A stretch of DNA of 64,000 bases from Psoroptes ovis (GCA_002943765.1 PQWQ01000012.1:124001-188000), one strand, 5' to 3'; shown: positions 13,207 to 23,942, counted from the stretch's first letter. Numbers and translations are program-made. The notes: generated from the sequence alone by a model not told the origin.

Positions 13207-13845
13207 GAACATGATACAAACATTTTTGCCCACAAATGTTTTATTACCATTTGTAGCATGCTATACCACATACTATGAACTAATGAACTATGAATGATTT
13301 GATTCTATGTTTTGCGCCCAAGAACTTTGAAGCTACAAATTGGTCGATTTGAGCCGCATCGGCAGCCACAAACATATATGTCACACCTTTTGAGATAATT
13401 TATGAGTACTTTTGAAAGTACTTTGAATGAATGAATATGAAGAATAATAATTTAAAATGATTTAAATTTTTAAAAATATATGTGAAATAATCTTAATGAT
13501 GATCTCTGAAGAATGTGTGTAATTCAAAGATGATTCAAAGACACACATTCAAAAGCTCGAAGATCCTATGACCATTTATGTTCATCATCGTTATCATTTC
13601 AAATCTGATATATCCAATGTATATCGTGTTATTATGGTCAAAAATGGTCACAATAATTTTTCATATCTTTGAGTGGTAAGGAAACAAGCTGAAAATGTTG
13701 ATTGAATTCATTTATCAGTCAACGATAAACGATAATCAGGTCAAAATAGGAGAGAATCTTTGTTCAAATTGTTTGAAAATGTTCAAAAATAATGAATTAA
13801 ATTCAATTAATCGAAAGATTATTGATGAAAAAAAAGGGTCAAAGG

Positions 13846-14880
13846 TCAAGTACAATGTGCATTTTTCATATGTTTTTTCAATGATATTTCATAATTGTAT
13901 TGTTTACGACATAGACGACATGTAAACACTTCTGTTTGTTGCTGCTGCTGGGGCTGGGGCTGGAGGAGCAAATTATCATCAATCACTCTATTTTGAATCG
14001 ATTTTGGCTGTTTGTTCATTGAAATCATTTGTACCGATGCGTCCATCGTGGTCATCATTCGCTTTGGTGAATTCACTGGCAAAGATCTGCTCGAATGCGG
14101 CTGCTGTGGTAGCAGCTGAACTGTCGATGAGTGATCGTTGGACGATTCATCTAACAGTCGTTTCTTGAGCAAATTATCACCACTGATTGATTTGGTTTGA
14201 ATGGATTTCGAATTACTTTGAACAGTGGTATTGATTCCATTATCAACAATAATATCATCGATACCTAATTTCATGAGGCCAATCGATAGTTCATTTTTTT
14301 TGATGGTAAAATCATCATCATCATCATCATTGAGATCAATATGACCATGATAAATTAATTTCAAAATTTTTCCCATTATTTTCGATGGAATATCAATGAA
14401 TATCGATGATATCGATGATTGATTCAATATCGATTCATTGGAAACAAAATGTTTACGAAAAAATTTTGAATATGTTGACAACAATAATCGATGACAATGA
14501 AATTGTCGATATTTGATTGTTGATCGATTCATCGATTGGCCAGTGTTGTTGTTGTGGCTGGTTGTTGGATCTAAATTTAGGTGGCAAATACATTCGAAAT
14601 TCGAATCAAATTAAATTCGAATCGAATCAATCTGAAACTTACCATTATCATCTTGATCATCAACATTATCATCAGTATCATTGGTTGTGATTGAACAATA
14701 AATTATACAATCAGTTAATGATTGTTTTTCATATGATTCCAGGAAATATTCATGTAAATAATCATTTTCATAGGATTTTAGCCGAATTATCATCATTTGG
14801 ATTCGTCTTGTGGCATTCAAATTATCACCATCAAATGTAGTCAAAATCAAATGTAACACCAAAATCGAATGTAACACCAA
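13846..14880 (-). CDS. BTB/POZ domain protein with one C2H2 zinc finger
   Basis: Two exons, 14880-14643 and 14570-13846, join across a 72-bp GT-AG intron to give up to 320 residues. The first exon carries the start of a tramtrack-type BTB domain (IRLKSYENDYLHEYF, then LTDCIIYCS). The second carries its continuation (FHCHRLLLSTYSKFFRKHF, then ILKLIYHGHIDL). An Asp-rich loop sits where the intron interrupts the domain. A single finger ends the protein (CRLC, 12 residues, HMKNAH). Such proteins dimerise through BTB and bind DNA as transcription regulators; the target is unknown. The upstream methionine (14880) precedes an odd hydrophobic stretch, so the real start may be the MM at 14796-14791, or a further 5' exon may exist. 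Gln and Asp runs fill the linker. Confidence 0.75.
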
Positions 14881-15324
14881 TCAAATGATCAAGCAATCAT
14901 TGGATTGAAATGATTACGACCACCATTATTACAATGTAATAAACAAGATCATCTTATCATCATCATCTTGCTTGATTTTTCTCGATATCTAATGTCATGG
15001 TAACAACCAATCGGATACAACAACGATAACAAATATCATGGATCATATCTCCAAGACCATTGATTTCAATTGTAATTCAATTTTAAATAATTGAATATGA
15101 ATGTCAATTTCAATGTTATGAGGGTGTGATCCTTTGATTTTTCAATATTTTATTGATGATGAGAAATTGATTCGATTTTCGAACAAGTTCAATGATAAAT
15201 GATGGTTGGTGATCTGCCATCTGGTGGGCAGAAGCATCAACATCGGCTGATCATTACGATGACACATGTTTGATTTGTTTTTTTGATTTTGATTCGATTA
15301 TCGATCAATTATTAATGATTCAAA
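14881..15324. other. Divergent intergenic region between BTB-ZF and TBCEL
   Basis: The two genes are transcribed away from each other across 444 bp, so both promoters must be here. It contains a 14-bp match to the CTCF consensus at 15214-15227. No coding sequence is seen. Confidence 0.5.
15214..15227 (-). promoter_or_regulatory. CTCF-like motif upstream of TBCEL
   Basis: The minus strand reads CCACCAGATGGCAG, which fits the published CTCF consensus CCDSNAGRKGGCDS at all 14 positions. It lies about 100 bp before the TBCEL start codon. Binding is inferred from sequence only. Confidence 0.4.
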
Positions 15325-16731
15325 ATGGACAAAACTCAATCATTCATTGATGCATTATATTCAAAATACTGTGATGATAATGAAATTGTCGATACCATTG
15401 ATTTGCCACAAATGGATGGCCATCAACGTCAATGTCAACTGATTGGTATGGAAAAATTACAAAAACAGCTGAAACAATTGTCGAATCTTCGATGTATTGA
15501 TTTATCTGGAGAACGTATTGATCGAGCAATCGATAGTGATAGGGGTAATATTGAAAATATTGAACCAATGATTCGAGTGACAACAATGTTTTTGGCTCAG
15601 AATCAGCTGAAATCATGGAAAGATGTCGCCGAAATCTTGGCCATGACACCGAACTGTCAAGAGTTGATATTATCATCGAATCCGTTGAATCCCAAAGTGG
15701 ACAATGCCCGAGAATTCGAAGAAATCAGGTATAAATTTTCAAAAATCAAAATCCTGGTCATCGGTAACATGGAATATGATTGGCCAATGATCACCGATAG
15801 CTGCCGATTATGGCCACAAATTGAACAGTTGAGTGCATTCAAGAATCGTGTCCACCGAATACCGGTGGTACCTGAATTCCCCAGTTTAAAATCATTAAAT
15901 TTATCCCGTAATCCATTGAATGATTGGAATGAAATAATGAAACTGGGTCAATTGCCGATGCTGGAAAAACTTGAATTATCTGGTTGCCGTATTGAAACAA
16001 TACTAATTCGAAATTCAAAAGCGTTTCAAAGCTTAAAATATTTAGATTTATCCAATAATCAATTAAATGATTGGAAATCGATATCCGAATTAAATCATTT
16101 GAAATCATTAAGCAATTTATTATTGAAAAATAATCCAATATTCGACCATCAACCTTTTGATTATAATTTTAATTTTATAATTTCAAAATTACGAAGGCTA
16201 AGTAAATTAGATCATGAGCTAATCACCAAACAAATGAGAATCGATGGTGAAAAATATTATTTGAACAAAATTTATCCGGAATTTCTTCGAATTCAACAAC
16301 AATCATCAGCTGATCAGCAGCGATTTATGGATGAAAATCCATATTTCAACCAACTGATACACGAATATGGTGAACCAATCATTGCCATTGAACAAAACTT
16401 GACGAGCAAGGAAAAATTTCAGAAAAATTTCCTTAAAATCAACATTTTCAATCATATAAATGATCATCAACAGCAGCCACAACAGCCAAAACTCATACAA
16501 ATATCAATGAAAATGAAAGTATTTGAACTAAAATTCCTTGTAAAACGATTATTTAAAATGAAAATGAATGAACAAATTGAATTGTACGTACGATCATTGG
16601 TGGATCAATCATCAAATTCCAATCCAGATGATGACTATTACTGTGAACAAATGGAAGACCGTATGGATGTTTGTCAATATCGGGTAGACCATGAACATTA
16701 TGGTATTTATGTTGAGCCGGGAAACAAATAA
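15325..16731 (+). CDS. TBCEL: Tubulin-specific chaperone cofactor E-like protein
   Basis: A single intronless frame of 468 residues. It lacks the N-terminal CAP-Gly domain of TBCE and begins directly with a short helix (SFIDALYSKYC), as TBCEL does. Leucine-rich repeats follow (for example LSSNPL, LKSLNLSRNPLNDW, LKYLDLSNNQLNDW, SNLLLKNNPIF) over roughly residues 55-300. The C-terminal part has the ubiquitin-like fold expected of the family and ends YGIYVEPGNK, close to the IYVE ending of vertebrate TBCEL. TBCEL destabilises tubulin dimers and favours their degradation. Human TBCEL is about 424 residues; the excess here is Gln, Asn and His spacer. Two AATAAA hexamers overlap or follow the stop at 16727-16738, implying a very short 3' UTR. 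Confidence 0.88.
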   Translation: MDKTQSFIDALYSKYCDDNEIVDTIDLPQMDGHQRQCQLIGMEKLQKQLKQLSNLRCIDLSGERIDRAIDSDRGNIENIEPMIRVTTMFLAQNQLKSWKDVAEILAMTPNCQELILSSNPLNPKVDNAREFEEIRYKFSKIKILVIGNMEYDWPMITDSCRLWPQIEQLSAFKNRVHRIPVVPEFPSLKSLNLSRNPLNDWNEIMKLGQLPMLEKLELSGCRIETILIRNSKAFQSLKYLDLSNNQLNDWKSISELNHLKSLSNLLLKNNPIFDHQPFDYNFNFIISKLRRLSKLDHELITKQMRIDGEKYYLNKIYPEFLRIQQQSSADQQRFMDENPYFNQLIHEYGEPIIAIEQNLTSKEKFQKNFLKINIFNHINDHQQQPQQPKLIQISMKMKVFELKFLVKRLFKMKMNEQIELYVRSLVDQSSNSNPDDDYYCEQMEDRMDVCQYRVDHEHYGIYVEPGNK

Positions 16732-16738
16732 AAATAAA
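16727..16738 (+). promoter_or_regulatory. Overlapping polyadenylation hexamers at the TBCEL stop
   Basis: AATAAA at 16727-16732 overlaps the TAA stop (16729-16731), and a second copy follows at 16733-16738. If used, the 3' UTR would be only tens of bases long. Confidence 0.5.
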
Positions 16739-17280
16739 GTAAACAAACCTTAATTAATCGAATCTTTAAAATCATAAAATCAGCTGTTTATTCGAATCAA
16801 TTTTTCAATTGTTTGGCACATTAATTTGGTATTTTTTTTGAAACACAAATTCAAAGGTATGGAATGATTAATTCATGGATAATTGTCATTTATATGTATA
16901 ATGGATCATAATGGATGATAATTCAAGCACTTTTGATCATTATCATAATGATTTGACGAAGATTTTCCAGCTATTTTGTATGTAATTAATTAATTGATTA
17001 AAATTAAGTCATTTGTACAAATAATAATTAATTAAAATAATTAAACAAATGATCATCATATGAAAGATTAAGTTAATACATTCGTTCGAATTATATTATG
17101 GCTTACTTGTATTAGTTTTTAGTTTTGTTTATAATCATTTGAAAGGCGCTCATTGATCATAGATTGAATAATATTTGTGCGATATAAGTATCGTTGAAAT
17201 CATTCGAATCATATCGATACTTTGTTCGAACATATGGGAGGTTCAAGGTTTCAAAATGTTTCCGAATTAAATGAGTCAGG
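16739..17280. other. Convergent intergenic region between TBCEL and DESI2
   Basis: About 540 bp of AT-rich sequence between two gene 3' ends. It carries an ATCAGCTGTT E-box-like word at 16779-16788. Nothing else is recognised. Confidence 0.5.
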
Positions 17281-18470
17281 TCATCCATAATTTGTTCGTC
17301 TACGATTAAATAATTCTTGAGATTTTGACATGATCATCGATGATAATGGGCCATTGGTGGTGGTGGTGGTATTAGATGATGAAGTGGATTCAGTTGATGA
17401 TGATGACGACGAAGATGATGTGGTCGATGATGATGATGATTGTTTCAATAAATGATCATCATCGGCGACCAAATGGATTTTATGATCATGATTATGGATT
17501 TTATGGTTATTATTCGAATGATAACCACATATATTTGCAATACCATTTATATGATCATCATTATCATTGACATTATTATTATTCCGATGATTATTCACAT
17601 CACCATAGTCATTATCGTCATTATCATCATCATCATCATCACGTATACTATTTTCCAATGCAATCGGTATCAGGAATTCTTTCGGTATACATCGCTCCAA
17701 AAATGGTACACATGTACTAATATATGCTAAACGATTTATCCATGATGGCAGAGGTTTACCACAAAGGTACTATAAAATTCAAAATTTAAAAAGAATTACA
17801 TTAAAATCAATTGTTGATCAAATACAAGGTACTTACCTTTAGAAAATGATCAGAAAAATGATTACAATTCTTGTGTAGCAGGTGATATTTATCACCTTTG
17901 AATTCTTTACCAAGTTCTTTGACAATTTGACGGACATCTTCGGATTGAAAATCAGTGTGGCCGATTAGCAGAGATTTTCTACAGGATTAAATGAGAAAAT
18001 TTCAACTCATTGATCCCTTATCAATCAAAACTGATAAAACTTACTTGAATTTAAACGTATCTTCACCAAGCGCTTGAACATCTTTTGGTTCAATTTCAAA
18101 TATTCCGGAAAAATTGAATGGATGGCCACCGTATGCGAATTCTGAATTTGAATTAAATCATTCGATTAATTAATTGATCAAAACAAATACAAAGATACAA
18201 ACCTGAATCATATACTTCAACACCAGTATGATAAATACCGATGCCTAATGATGATGAATATTGATTAATGGCAGCCTTTGAACACCCAAAGAAAATCAAA
18301 ATAATAATTGATTAATGAAATATGATTTGATTAGATTAATTAAATTGCAATCAATCAAGCAATAATTATAATGAAATATACTTGAAATCAACCAAACGCA
18401 ATGCATACAAATGATTAGTCGCCATACATACCATATCATATACATTTAGATAAACAGGTTGTTGTGCCAT
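17281..18470 (-). CDS. DESI2: Deubiquitinase/deSUMOylating isopeptidase DESI2 (PPPDE family)
   Basis: Five exons on the minus strand: 18470-18432, 18275-18203, 18141-18045, 17978-17837 and 17769-17281. All introns are GT-AG, and the spliced product has 279 residues. It starts MAQQPVYLNVYDM and contains the PPPDE core GIGIYHTGVEVYDSEFAYG, with catalytic His29. HLLHKNCNHFS carries catalytic Cys108; both positions match vertebrate DESI2 closely. The block WINRLAYISTCVPFLERC with PKEF is specific to DESI2 rather than DESI1. It is a papain-like cysteine peptidase acting on isopeptide bonds. The tail after about residue 165 is a Asp/Asn/His/Ser-rich extension ending in a poly-Ser/Thr stretch, with no counterpart in the vertebrate protein. 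A longer in-frame start 99 bp upstream exists but adds only non-homologous sequence, so MAQQ is preferred. Confidence 0.92.
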
Positions 18471-19321
18471 ATTTTGTTGATTGGTATTTGTATTTTGATG
18501 ATCGTGCTTTCCTCGTTCAATATTAACGACAATTGCAATTACAATCACATAAATCAACCAGTAACACACAAAATCGATGAATAAAATTAATTTTAAAATA
18601 TTTTTGTACGTTTGTTTGTGCTCGAATAATTCAGATTAATTCAAATTCAATCAAACAATTTCAATTATAAAGGAAACAGGATATTTTTGATTTCAATTTT
18701 GTAATTTGATCTTCAAATATTTTCATTTAAAATGATGATGATGGTGATGAATGCCAGAAATTATTGATTTGTTCATTGAATTTTTAATAATTTCATATTT
18801 TCAGCGCAATAACTGTATGTTTACAATGATTTTGTTTAATTGTAATATGAACCAAGCTTATCAGCTTTGAAATAATAGTAGAAAAAATGTCAATATTTTT
18901 CTTTGATCAATAAACAATGATGACACTTACAATTATTTATAAAATTACGTAGGGTTCGTTGATTTGTTTTTGTTATTGTTTTCGTTCAAGTTAATTACAA
19001 GAATTAAGGCAATTAATTGAATCAAAGGCTTTTGTTTTGTTGTTTTATACGCATTTACACGGATCATCCAAACGGCGATATGCAGGTGATTCGTAATGAA
19101 ATTGAATGAATTCAATGAATTTCCGTAGTTTTTGATCGAAATTTGTTCAAATATCACAATTAATCATGCCCAAACATTGATGATAATGACGATTTTAACC
19201 AATTTACAAAATTTAAAACTTCAGTTTTTTTATTACTCGAATCGAACGCCAAAATCAAAACAATCACCAGTTAAAAAAAAACATTCGTAAACAAATGACC
19301 ATTCGGAAAGGTCGTGTCGCT
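18471..19321. other. Intergenic, upstream of DESI2 up to the copia element
   Basis: AT-rich, with no recognised gene or repeat. It must include the DESI2 promoter at its left end, and it ends with TCGCT (19317-19321), the target duplication of the copia element. Confidence 0.5.
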
Positions 19322-19443
19322 TGTTGCAGGCACGAGAGACTAGTGAACAGTGACTAGATGGCTGGAGTGTACGTCGTTTATATATGAGGTACCTATTGCT
19401 ACCTAATCGTCTATTGCGACCCAATAGGTCTCACCTCATAACA
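19322..19443 (-). repeat. 3' LTR of the copia element
   Basis: 122 bp; in element sense it starts TGTTATGAGGTGAGACC and ends TGCCTGCAACA. I find no difference from the 23394-23515 copy. At 122 bp it is short for a copia-type LTR. Confidence 0.95.
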
Positions 19444-19452
19444 CACCCTTCT
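19444..19452 (-). other. Polypurine tract of the copia element
   Basis: The minus strand reads AGAAGGGTG directly before the 3' LTR, and its first bases overlap the gag-pol TAG stop at 19453-19451. This is the plus-strand priming site by position and composition. Confidence 0.7.
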
Positions 19453-22400
19453 AAACGAGTACACTGCCAGTAAACTGTTGAAGTTTGATTTTGTTCAGCG
19501 GCTTCGTCAGACCATCAGCCAGTTGTTCAGATGTCGGTACTTTATTCAATATTAGATTATTATCTTCATTCAATTTCGAGACCAGAACCTTCTGATCGTA
19601 ATCGAAATATCGCGATCTCTTAAATGCGTTATTACGCATGATGGCTTCTGCAGCACTGTTGTCAATGTGAAGTTTCATTTTTAATTTCATTCCAAATTCT
19701 TGCAGCAGCTGTCGAATCGGCTCGGCGGATTTCCAGCCTTCTAGCGCCGCGGTCAATTCAGCTTCACTAGTTGATTGAGCTAGACGTTGCTGCTTCTTCG
19801 ATGACCAGTACACTGGCGATTTATCCATCATAATGAGTGTACCACTTGTTGAATGACAGTTATTATCAGATCGGAAGCTCGCATCTGTATACACATTGAT
19901 GATCTGATCTTCAACAGGCTTGATCTTCAGCCGTTGGTTCTTGGTTCCTTTAAGATACCTGAGGACACGTTTGCACGCATTCCACAGTTGTTCACTCGGT
20001 TTGTCGGCGAATCGTCCCAGATACGAAGTACACAACGCAATATCTGGTCTGGTCCGGGACGCGATGTAATTTAAACTGCCCACCAGCTCTTTCACCGGAT
20101 ACTTATTGTCGATTGGACAATTATTGAAATCAATAAAATCATCCATTGGTATCTGCGTTGGATTACATTCGATCATGCCGAAATTTTCTAATACATTATC
20201 AATATAGGCTTTTTGATCCAGGTATATAACATTATCGTTGACATCTATATTGATACCCAAATAGTTGGAACAATCGCCGACGTCATGTATCTCGAACTTC
20301 ACTTTGATTTTGTTAATGATGCTGTTGACTATCGATTCGTCTGTTCCCGCTATAATGATGTCATCAACATAAACAGCCAAGATCACATGCGTGTCATAGA
20401 AGACGCATGGATCAGCCAGGGAACTTTTTAATCTCAAATTAATCTTCAAATAGTTGGCCAGAGTTTGGTACCAAGCTCTAGGGGCTTGTTTCAAGCCGTA
20501 GAGCGCCTTATTTAATCGCCAAACTTTATCTTTCACTCCTGGCGGAGGATTTACATATACTTCTTCTTCCAGCTTTGAATTTAGAAACGCTGTGCTGATA
20601 TCAAACTGTCTTATCGCCATCCCTCTGGTCAGCGCAACGCTCAATACTGATAATAACGATGATGTGTGAAGTGTGGGCGCGTACAGATTGTTGATTCCAT
20701 ATTGTTCGAATCCTCGAACCACACATCTGGCTTTGTAGCGTCCATCCGATTTCTTTCGCAGAACCCACTTCGTTGAAATCGGTTTCTTCGGAGCTTGATC
20801 CACCACTACATACACACCCTTCTGGATCAAGCTCTTCAATTCTTGATCCATGGCCGCTTCCCATTTGTCATGATCTGCTGACTCAATGGCCTGTTTGTAT
20901 GTAATCACATCTGTGCTACTTGTTGCACAGGCAATATTTGTATTTCCATTATCATTACTATTTGCTGTAGATACGCTCGGCATTTCATTCGAAGCGTTAT
21001 TCATAATTTCGGGAAAACCCATGATCTCTTCTTTAAACACAACATCACAGGCTTTGAAGACATTTCTGGTCTTTGGGTCCATCAGCAAATAGTTTTTTGA
21101 CGATTCTGTGTACCCAACAAACACAGCTTTGGAACCGCGATATTCAAATTTATTCGGTATCATGTTGTCACTTAGTCGATAATAAACCAATGATCCGAAT
21201 ATTTTCATGTGTTTATACACTGCGGTCTGACCAGTAAATTTCTCGAATGGAACGTACATTCGTCTTGATGGCCATCGATTGATAAGGTAATTTGCACAGC
21301 CTACGGCTAAATGCCAACAATCATCAGGCATTCTAGCGTCTTTGAGTAATGTGCGTGCACATTCCATCAAAGTGCGATTTCTCCTCTCAATTTTTCCGTT
21401 TTGTTGAGGTGTATACGGTGCTGATGTTAAAAATGCTACACCCTTCTGTTTCAAATGATATTGCAACTGATAATTTATGAATTCAGTGCCATTGTCTGAG
21501 AAAAACTCTTTCAATTTTTTGTTTGTTTGATTTTCGCAATAATTGATGAAATCGATGACATATTTTACCGCTTCTGTTTTTGTCTTGATCATGTAGACAC
21601 CACCAAATGAAGATGAATGCTCAACTAGATGTAATACATATTTATGGCCAGCAAACGAATCAGGCAACGGGCCCATAATATCAGCACTGACACGTTGCAT
21701 CAATTTGAAATTTTCAAATCTCTCAGGATGAGAAGTCCTAACAATTTTGGTCATATTGCATTCTTCACAATCTAAATGTCTGATTGTGGTGTTCAACATT
21801 CTGGATAATTTGTTTATGCCTGGATGGCCAAATCTACGATGCCAAGGTATTACCGCGAAAGCATTGTTTTCGTCATTAAATAGAGACATGGGATAATTGT
21901 CAAAATTTGTTTTATTTGCATTGAATACATAAGCATTATTTTTTCGGGGAACTTTCATTTTCAATTTAGTTTCGTCGAAATACAAATCACAATTTTCATC
22001 TACAAAGATGCATTCGTTACGGTTGAAAATGACAATGTTTCCGCGGTCACAGGTTGCTGGAACCGAAAGCAAGTTTTTCTCAAATTCTGGTATATATTGG
22101 ACGTTTTTTAATTTCATCACGACTCCATTTTCTGTTTTCAAATCCATATCACCAATCGATTGCACTGAACATTGCTGGCCATTGGCCGCCAAAACCGTTG
22201 AAATATGATTGCGCTTGTTCTTGAAGTTCAAATCACTGTTGGAGTAGTGGTTCGATGAAGCGCTATCGACATACCACTCATTTGAATTGTTGCTGTCTGG
22301 TACGGCGAATGCGTAGTGTTGTTCAATGCTTTCACTTTCATCTTGCTGTGACAACAATGCGCGACGACTGTTGACATTTCGCCTTTGATGGTTGAAGTTT

Positions 22401-23242
22401 TGTCGGCCATATTGTTGGCGCTGCTGACGTTGCAAAATGGCGGTTGGACAATTTCTAATAATGTGATTGGCTGAACCACAGTTGTAACATTTACGCGGCA
22501 TTCTGCGCGACCGTTGAAAATTTTGTTGATTCGATTGAAAAGCTTGATTTGATGGAATTTGGCTGTTGTTATTATTATCATTATCAAATTTTATGCCAAT
22601 TAATTTCTGTTTGATTGTAAGATAATCCAGATTATCACTCATTTCTAAGACTTGTTTATAAGAATCATATTTAGATGTTAAGCTCTTGAGGAATTTGTCA
22701 ATAATGATTTCATTTGGAATATTTGCTCCGGCTTTATTAGCCTCTTGTAATTTTAGGTCAAATCTTGATATGTACGCCTGTAACGATTCATCAGGTTTCA
22801 TTTTAATTGCGTTCCATTCTGCGTGCAATTGAACCATCTTTCTGCTGGACGACTGTTCATATCTTGCTTTCAATTCTTCAATGATCTCAGATGGTAAATT
22901 CTTATCACAAACCAACATGGCGATATCTCGATTCATGTTTCGCAAGATTGTTGCTCTTATCATTTTGATGTCTTCTTCTTTTCCAATTATCATTTGGTCA
23001 ACGTCCAACAATTCATCACACTTGCTTTCGATCGCCCATAATTTAAGTTCGAAAAGCCAATCTTTTAAATTGTCTCCATCAAATTTTATATTCAGTGGTG
23101 CTGGATTGATTTTTGGACGTTGATTTTCAGCCATCACCAAGTTTCGCAAGGAATCAACCAAATTGTTTACCAAATTTCGCAAGGAATCAACCAAATTATT
23201 TTCATTCGCCATATTGTTTGATGCACTTCTAGTTTCAACCAT
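19451..23242 (-). CDS. Copia-type Gag-Pol polyprotein, intact
   Basis: 1263 residues in one frame without a gag/pol frameshift. The order is: gag helical region (about 50-215); CCHC zinc knuckle CYNCGSANHIIRNC (252-265); aspartic protease with WYVDSAS (Asp326); integrase HHCC module (His468, His473, Cys492, Cys495); integrase DDE triad Asp521, Asp583 and Glu619, with exactly 35 residues between the last two; reverse transcriptase with Asp881 in FDISTAFLN and YVDD at 958-961; and RNase H with Asp1120, Glu1160 and Asp1194. The integrase-before-RT order defines Ty1/copia. Every catalytic residue I can check is present, so the element may be autonomous. Near the N-terminus an 11-codon stretch (NNLVDSLRNLV) is tandemly duplicated. 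Confidence 0.97.
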   Translation of the reverse strand: MVETRSASNNMANENNLVDSLRNLVNNLVDSLRNLVMAENQRPKINPAPLNIKFDGDNLKDWLFELKLWAIESKCDELLDVDQMIIGKEEDIKMIRATILRNMNRDIAMLVCDKNLPSEIIEELKARYEQSSSRKMVQLHAEWNAIKMKPDESLQAYISRFDLKLQEANKAGANIPNEIIIDKFLKSLTSKYDSYKQVLEMSDNLDYLTIKQKLIGIKFDNDNNNNSQIPSNQAFQSNQQNFQRSRRMPRKCYNCGSANHIIRNCPTAILQRQQRQQYGRQNFNHQRRNVNSRRALLSQQDESESIEQHYAFAVPDSNNSNEWYVDSASSNHYSNSDLNFKNKRNHISTVLAANGQQCSVQSIGDMDLKTENGVVMKLKNVQYIPEFEKNLLSVPATCDRGNIVIFNRNECIFVDENCDLYFDETKLKMKVPRKNNAYVFNANKTNFDNYPMSLFNDENNAFAVIPWHRRFGHPGINKLSRMLNTTIRHLDCEECNMTKIVRTSHPERFENFKLMQRVSADIMGPLPDSFAGHKYVLHLVEHSSSFGGVYMIKTKTEAVKYVIDFINYCENQTNKKLKEFFSDNGTEFINYQLQYHLKQKGVAFLTSAPYTPQQNGKIERRNRTLMECARTLLKDARMPDDCWHLAVGCANYLINRWPSRRMYVPFEKFTGQTAVYKHMKIFGSLVYYRLSDNMIPNKFEYRGSKAVFVGYTESSKNYLLMDPKTRNVFKACDVVFKEEIMGFPEIMNNASNEMPSVSTANSNDNGNTNIACATSSTDVITYKQAIESADHDKWEAAMDQELKSLIQKGVYVVVDQAPKKPISTKWVLRKKSDGRYKARCVVRGFEQYGINNLYAPTLHTSSLLSVLSVALTRGMAIRQFDISTAFLNSKLEEEVYVNPPPGVKDKVWRLNKALYGLKQAPRAWYQTLANYLKINLRLKSSLADPCVFYDTHVILAVYVDDIIIAGTDESIVNSIINKIKVKFEIHDVGDCSNYLGINIDVNDNVIYLDQKAYIDNVLENFGMIECNPTQIPMDDFIDFNNCPIDNKYPVKELVGSLNYIASRTRPDIALCTSYLGRFADKPSEQLWNACKRVLRYLKGTKNQRLKIKPVEDQIINVYTDASFRSDNNCHSTSGTLIMMDKSPVYWSSKKQQRLAQSTSEAELTAALEGWKSAEPIRQLLQEFGMKLKMKLHIDNSAAEAIMRNNAFKRSRYFDYDQKVLVSKLNEDNNLILNKVPTSEQLADGLTKPLNKIKLQQFTGSVLV
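23136..23201 (-). repeat. 33-bp tandem duplication inside copia gag
   Basis: Two adjacent 33-bp units at 23136-23168 and 23169-23201 differ at about two bases. They keep the reading frame and repeat NLVDSLRNLV near the Gag N-terminus. Confidence 0.9.
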
Positions 23243-23382
23243 TTTAATTACTTCACACGATGGTAAATGTTATTATTTTTCACAATTAATTTATAGATTA
23301 AAGCAAAGAAGAATAAAAAGCCGTTGAAAAAATTCACAAGTATAAAAATTCACAAAGTTAAAATTTAAATTCGTGGGTAGAG

Positions 23383-23393
23383 CTCTGCTACCA
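23383..23393 (-). other. Primer binding site of the copia element
   Basis: The minus strand reads TGGTAGCAGAG immediately after the 5' LTR. This is complementary to the 3' end of animal initiator tRNA-Met (…CTCTGCTACCA) over 11 bases. Confidence 0.8.
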
Positions 23394-23515
23394 TGTTGCA
23401 GGCACGAGAGACTAGTGAACAGTGACTAGATGGCTGGAGTGTACGTCGTTTATATATGAGGTACCTATTGCTACCTAATCGTCTATTGCGACCCAATAGG
23501 TCTCACCTCATAACA
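23394..23515 (-). repeat. 5' LTR of the copia element
   Basis: 122 bp, apparently identical to the 3' LTR. It is followed by TCGCT, which repeats the bases left of the other LTR. Confidence 0.95.
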
Positions 23516-23912
23516 TCGCTGGATTTTTTGGTTGGATTTTGGCCGATTTTGATGGAATTTTTCCGAAATTTTTGGCTGAAAATTTCATCAATGTTCAGTG
23601 GAAGAGTTTGAATAAACAATGACAAATTCAATGATCATTGAATGGGCGAAAAAAATAAAAATTTCAAACCAATTTATCTAATCGTAAATGACAAATCTAT
23701 TGATTTGATTAGTCAAATTTCGTAAACAAACAGATGTTTTTGTCTGTTTGTTTTGATTTAGAAAGATTACGAAATCATTTTCCGGATGATTTAGGCATTT
23801 TGATATGATATTAATTATCTTTTTATTTGATTAATTAATCAATTAATTGATTGATTTGATTTTGAAGGATTTGAAAATATTTGAAATTTTTTGCTGTTGT
23901 TTACAAATTTAT

Positions 23913-23926
23913 GCGATAGATGGCGC
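23913..23926 (+). promoter_or_regulatory. CTCF/YY1-like AGATGGCGC motif upstream of WDR70
   Basis: GCGATAGATGGCGC matches the CTCF consensus at 12 of 14 positions, 61 bp before the WDR70 start codon. The same core recurs at 27274, 27800 and, degenerate, at 43475. Confidence 0.35.
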
Positions 23927-23942
23927 TAAAACAAAAATACAA

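Larger units (their letters stand above)
12121..13845. other. Intergenic with three mariner-type MITEs
   Basis: No gene is recognised. It holds MITEs at 12410, 12701 and 13125, a GC-rich 7-bp stem (GGCCCGA...TCGGGCC) at 12917-12952, and an inverted GAATGTGTG/CACACATTC pair near 13510-13550. Confidence 0.5.
19322..23515 (-). mobile_element. Complete Ty1/copia LTR retrotransposon
   Basis: A 4194-bp element lies on the minus strand between two LTRs of 122 bp that look identical base for base, each TG...CA bounded. It is flanked by a perfect 5-bp target duplication TCGCT (19317-19321 and 23516-23520). It has a tRNA primer site next to the 5' LTR, a purine tract next to the 3' LTR and one uninterrupted 1263-codon gag-pol frame. 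Identical LTRs mean recent insertion. Base composition is clearly less AT-rich than the flanks. Confidence 0.97.

Noticed and set aside
17376..17730. Plus-strand open frames opposite DESI2 exon 5
   Set aside because: They are the complements of Asp/Asn/His/Ser codon runs in DESI2.
19853..23123. Plus-strand frames across the copia element
   Set aside because: Antisense shadows of the intact 1263-codon gag-pol.
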